Source of the DNA: Bacteroidota bacterium
Lineage (GTDB): Bacteria; Bacteroidota; Bacteroidia; Flavobacteriales; Flavobacteriaceae
DNA: 6,753 bases
Assembly (NCBI GenBank): GCA_018656255.1
Contig: JABHYI010000262.1
Span: 1-6,753 of the forward strand
Direction of reading: 5' to 3'
Under the pieces are notes generated by a model. That model made no database searches. It was not told where the DNA came from and was given only the letters and a program-made list of their open reading frames with translations. The position numbers and the translations under genes are program-made. Position 1 is the first letter of the stretch. Every line of letters starts with the position of its first letter. Positions 6,087 to 6,753 of this stretch are shown piece after piece.

Positions 6087-6753
6087 TTGAAAAAAGATTT
6101 CTACAAACACCAAACACAAACCACCCAGCATCCATTGGCGATGGAAATATCTCATGCCAAAGGCAGTTATATTTATGATACCAAAGGAGTTGCACATCTT
6201 GATTTTGTTGCAGGTGTTTCTGCCTGTAGTCTTGGTCATAGCCACCCAAAGGTTGTAAAGGCTATTACAGAGCAAGCTCAAAAATACATGCATGTAATGG
6301 TATATGGAGAGTATATCCAAAGGCCAGCGGTTTCGCTCACCAAATTACTAGCAAAACATTTGCCCTCACCCCTAGAAACTACTTATTTAGTAAATAGTGG
6401 TACAGAAGCCATCGAAGGCGCTTTAAAGCTAGCCCGCCGAGCAACCGGTAGAGCAGAAATTTTATACGCAAATCTCGCCTATCATGGAAATACAATGGGC
6501 GCCCTAAGTGTTATGGGCTATGAGCAAAGAAAAGAAGCCTTTAAGCCATTATTGCCCGAGTGCAGCGCTATATTATTTAACTGTGAAACTTGTCTGGAAC
6601 AGATCACAAACAATACTGCTGCTGTTATACTTGAAACTATCCAAGGAGGCGCTGGTTTTATAGAACCAACTAATGACTATTTGGCAAAAGTAAAACAAAG
6701 GTGTCAACAGGTGGGTGCACTTTTAATTTTAGATGAAATACAACCTGGATTTG
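6087..6753 (+). CDS. Class III PLP-dependent aminotransferase, 3'-truncated by window end
   Basis: N-terminal 222 codons of a fold-type I, class III aminotransferase (acetylornithine/ornithine/GABA aminotransferase group), which transfers an amino group between an amine or omega-amino acid and a 2-oxo acid. Visible motifs: LDFVAGVSACSLGHSHP (38-54), the PLP-phosphate loop NSGTEAIEGALKLARR (103-118), AYHGNTMGALSV (131-142) with aromatic-stacking Y132-H133, ETIQGGAGFI (183-192), and LILDEIQPGF (213-222), where D216 should contact the PLP ring nitrogen. The Schiff-base lysine lies beyond the window. The start is TTG: an in-frame TAG lies at 6054-6056, the next ATG (6141, residue 19) would remove the KKDFYKHQTQTTQHPLAMEI segment that I recognise as the usual N-terminus of flavobacterial homologues, and no ATG/GTG lies between. 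The substrate cannot be assigned; annotation pipelines usually call such proteins aspartate aminotransferase family. The reading frame is open to the last base. Confidence 0.92.
   Translation, partial: MKKDFYKHQTQTTQHPLAMEISHAKGSYIYDTKGVAHLDFVAGVSACSLGHSHPKVVKAITEQAQKYMHVMVYGEYIQRPAVSLTKLLAKHLPSPLETTYLVNSGTEAIEGALKLARRATGRAEILYANLAYHGNTMGALSVMGYEQRKEAFKPLLPECSAILFNCETCLEQITNNTAAVILETIQGGAGFIEPTNDYLAKVKQRCQQVGALLILDEIQPGF

Noticed and set aside
6066..6320. An 84-codon minus-strand open frame opposite the aminotransferase start
   Set aside because: It lies antisense to a conserved aminotransferase N-terminus and its sequence resembles no known protein.

Overview
The window is a co-directional stretch of chromosome (all genes on the + strand) from a low-GC member of the Bacteroidetes, most likely a Flavobacteriaceae species. 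The evidence is protein style (the RSH, Fur-like, PurA and OstA-like proteins all read as flavobacterial versions), A/T-rich intergenic DNA, no Shine-Dalgarno sequences at convincing spacing, two TTG starts, and two matches to the Bacteroidetes -7 promoter element TAnnTTTG.

Layout: an AT-rich leader (1-91); a full-length bifunctional-type RelA/SpoT homologue (92-2296); a 130-base gap with several inverted repeats (2297-2426); a Fur-family repressor (2427-2885); adenylosuccinate synthetase purA only 17 bases downstream (2903-4174); a 72-base gap with a 10-bp inverted repeat (4175-4246); an exported OstA/LptA-like protein (4247-6016); a 70-base gap with a promoter-like element (6017-6086); and the first 222 codons of a class III PLP aminotransferase, cut by the window end (6087-6753).

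The genes are housekeeping rather than accessory: alarmone metabolism, metal/peroxide-type regulation, the committed step to AMP, lipopolysaccharide transport to the outer membrane, and amino-acid/amine transamination. The firmest functional link is that ppGpp, which the first enzyme handles, is a known inhibitor of adenylosuccinate synthetase in E. coli, encoded two genes downstream. fur and purA probably share a transcript; the OstA-like and aminotransferase genes may have their own promoters.

I found no mobile element, CRISPR array, RNA gene or defence system, and nothing that is clearly a new system. The points most worth a second look are the inverted-repeat-rich fur leader, the loss of the CxxC zinc motif in the Fur protein, an inverted repeat upstream of the OstA-like gene, and the repetitive beta-strand architecture of that protein.
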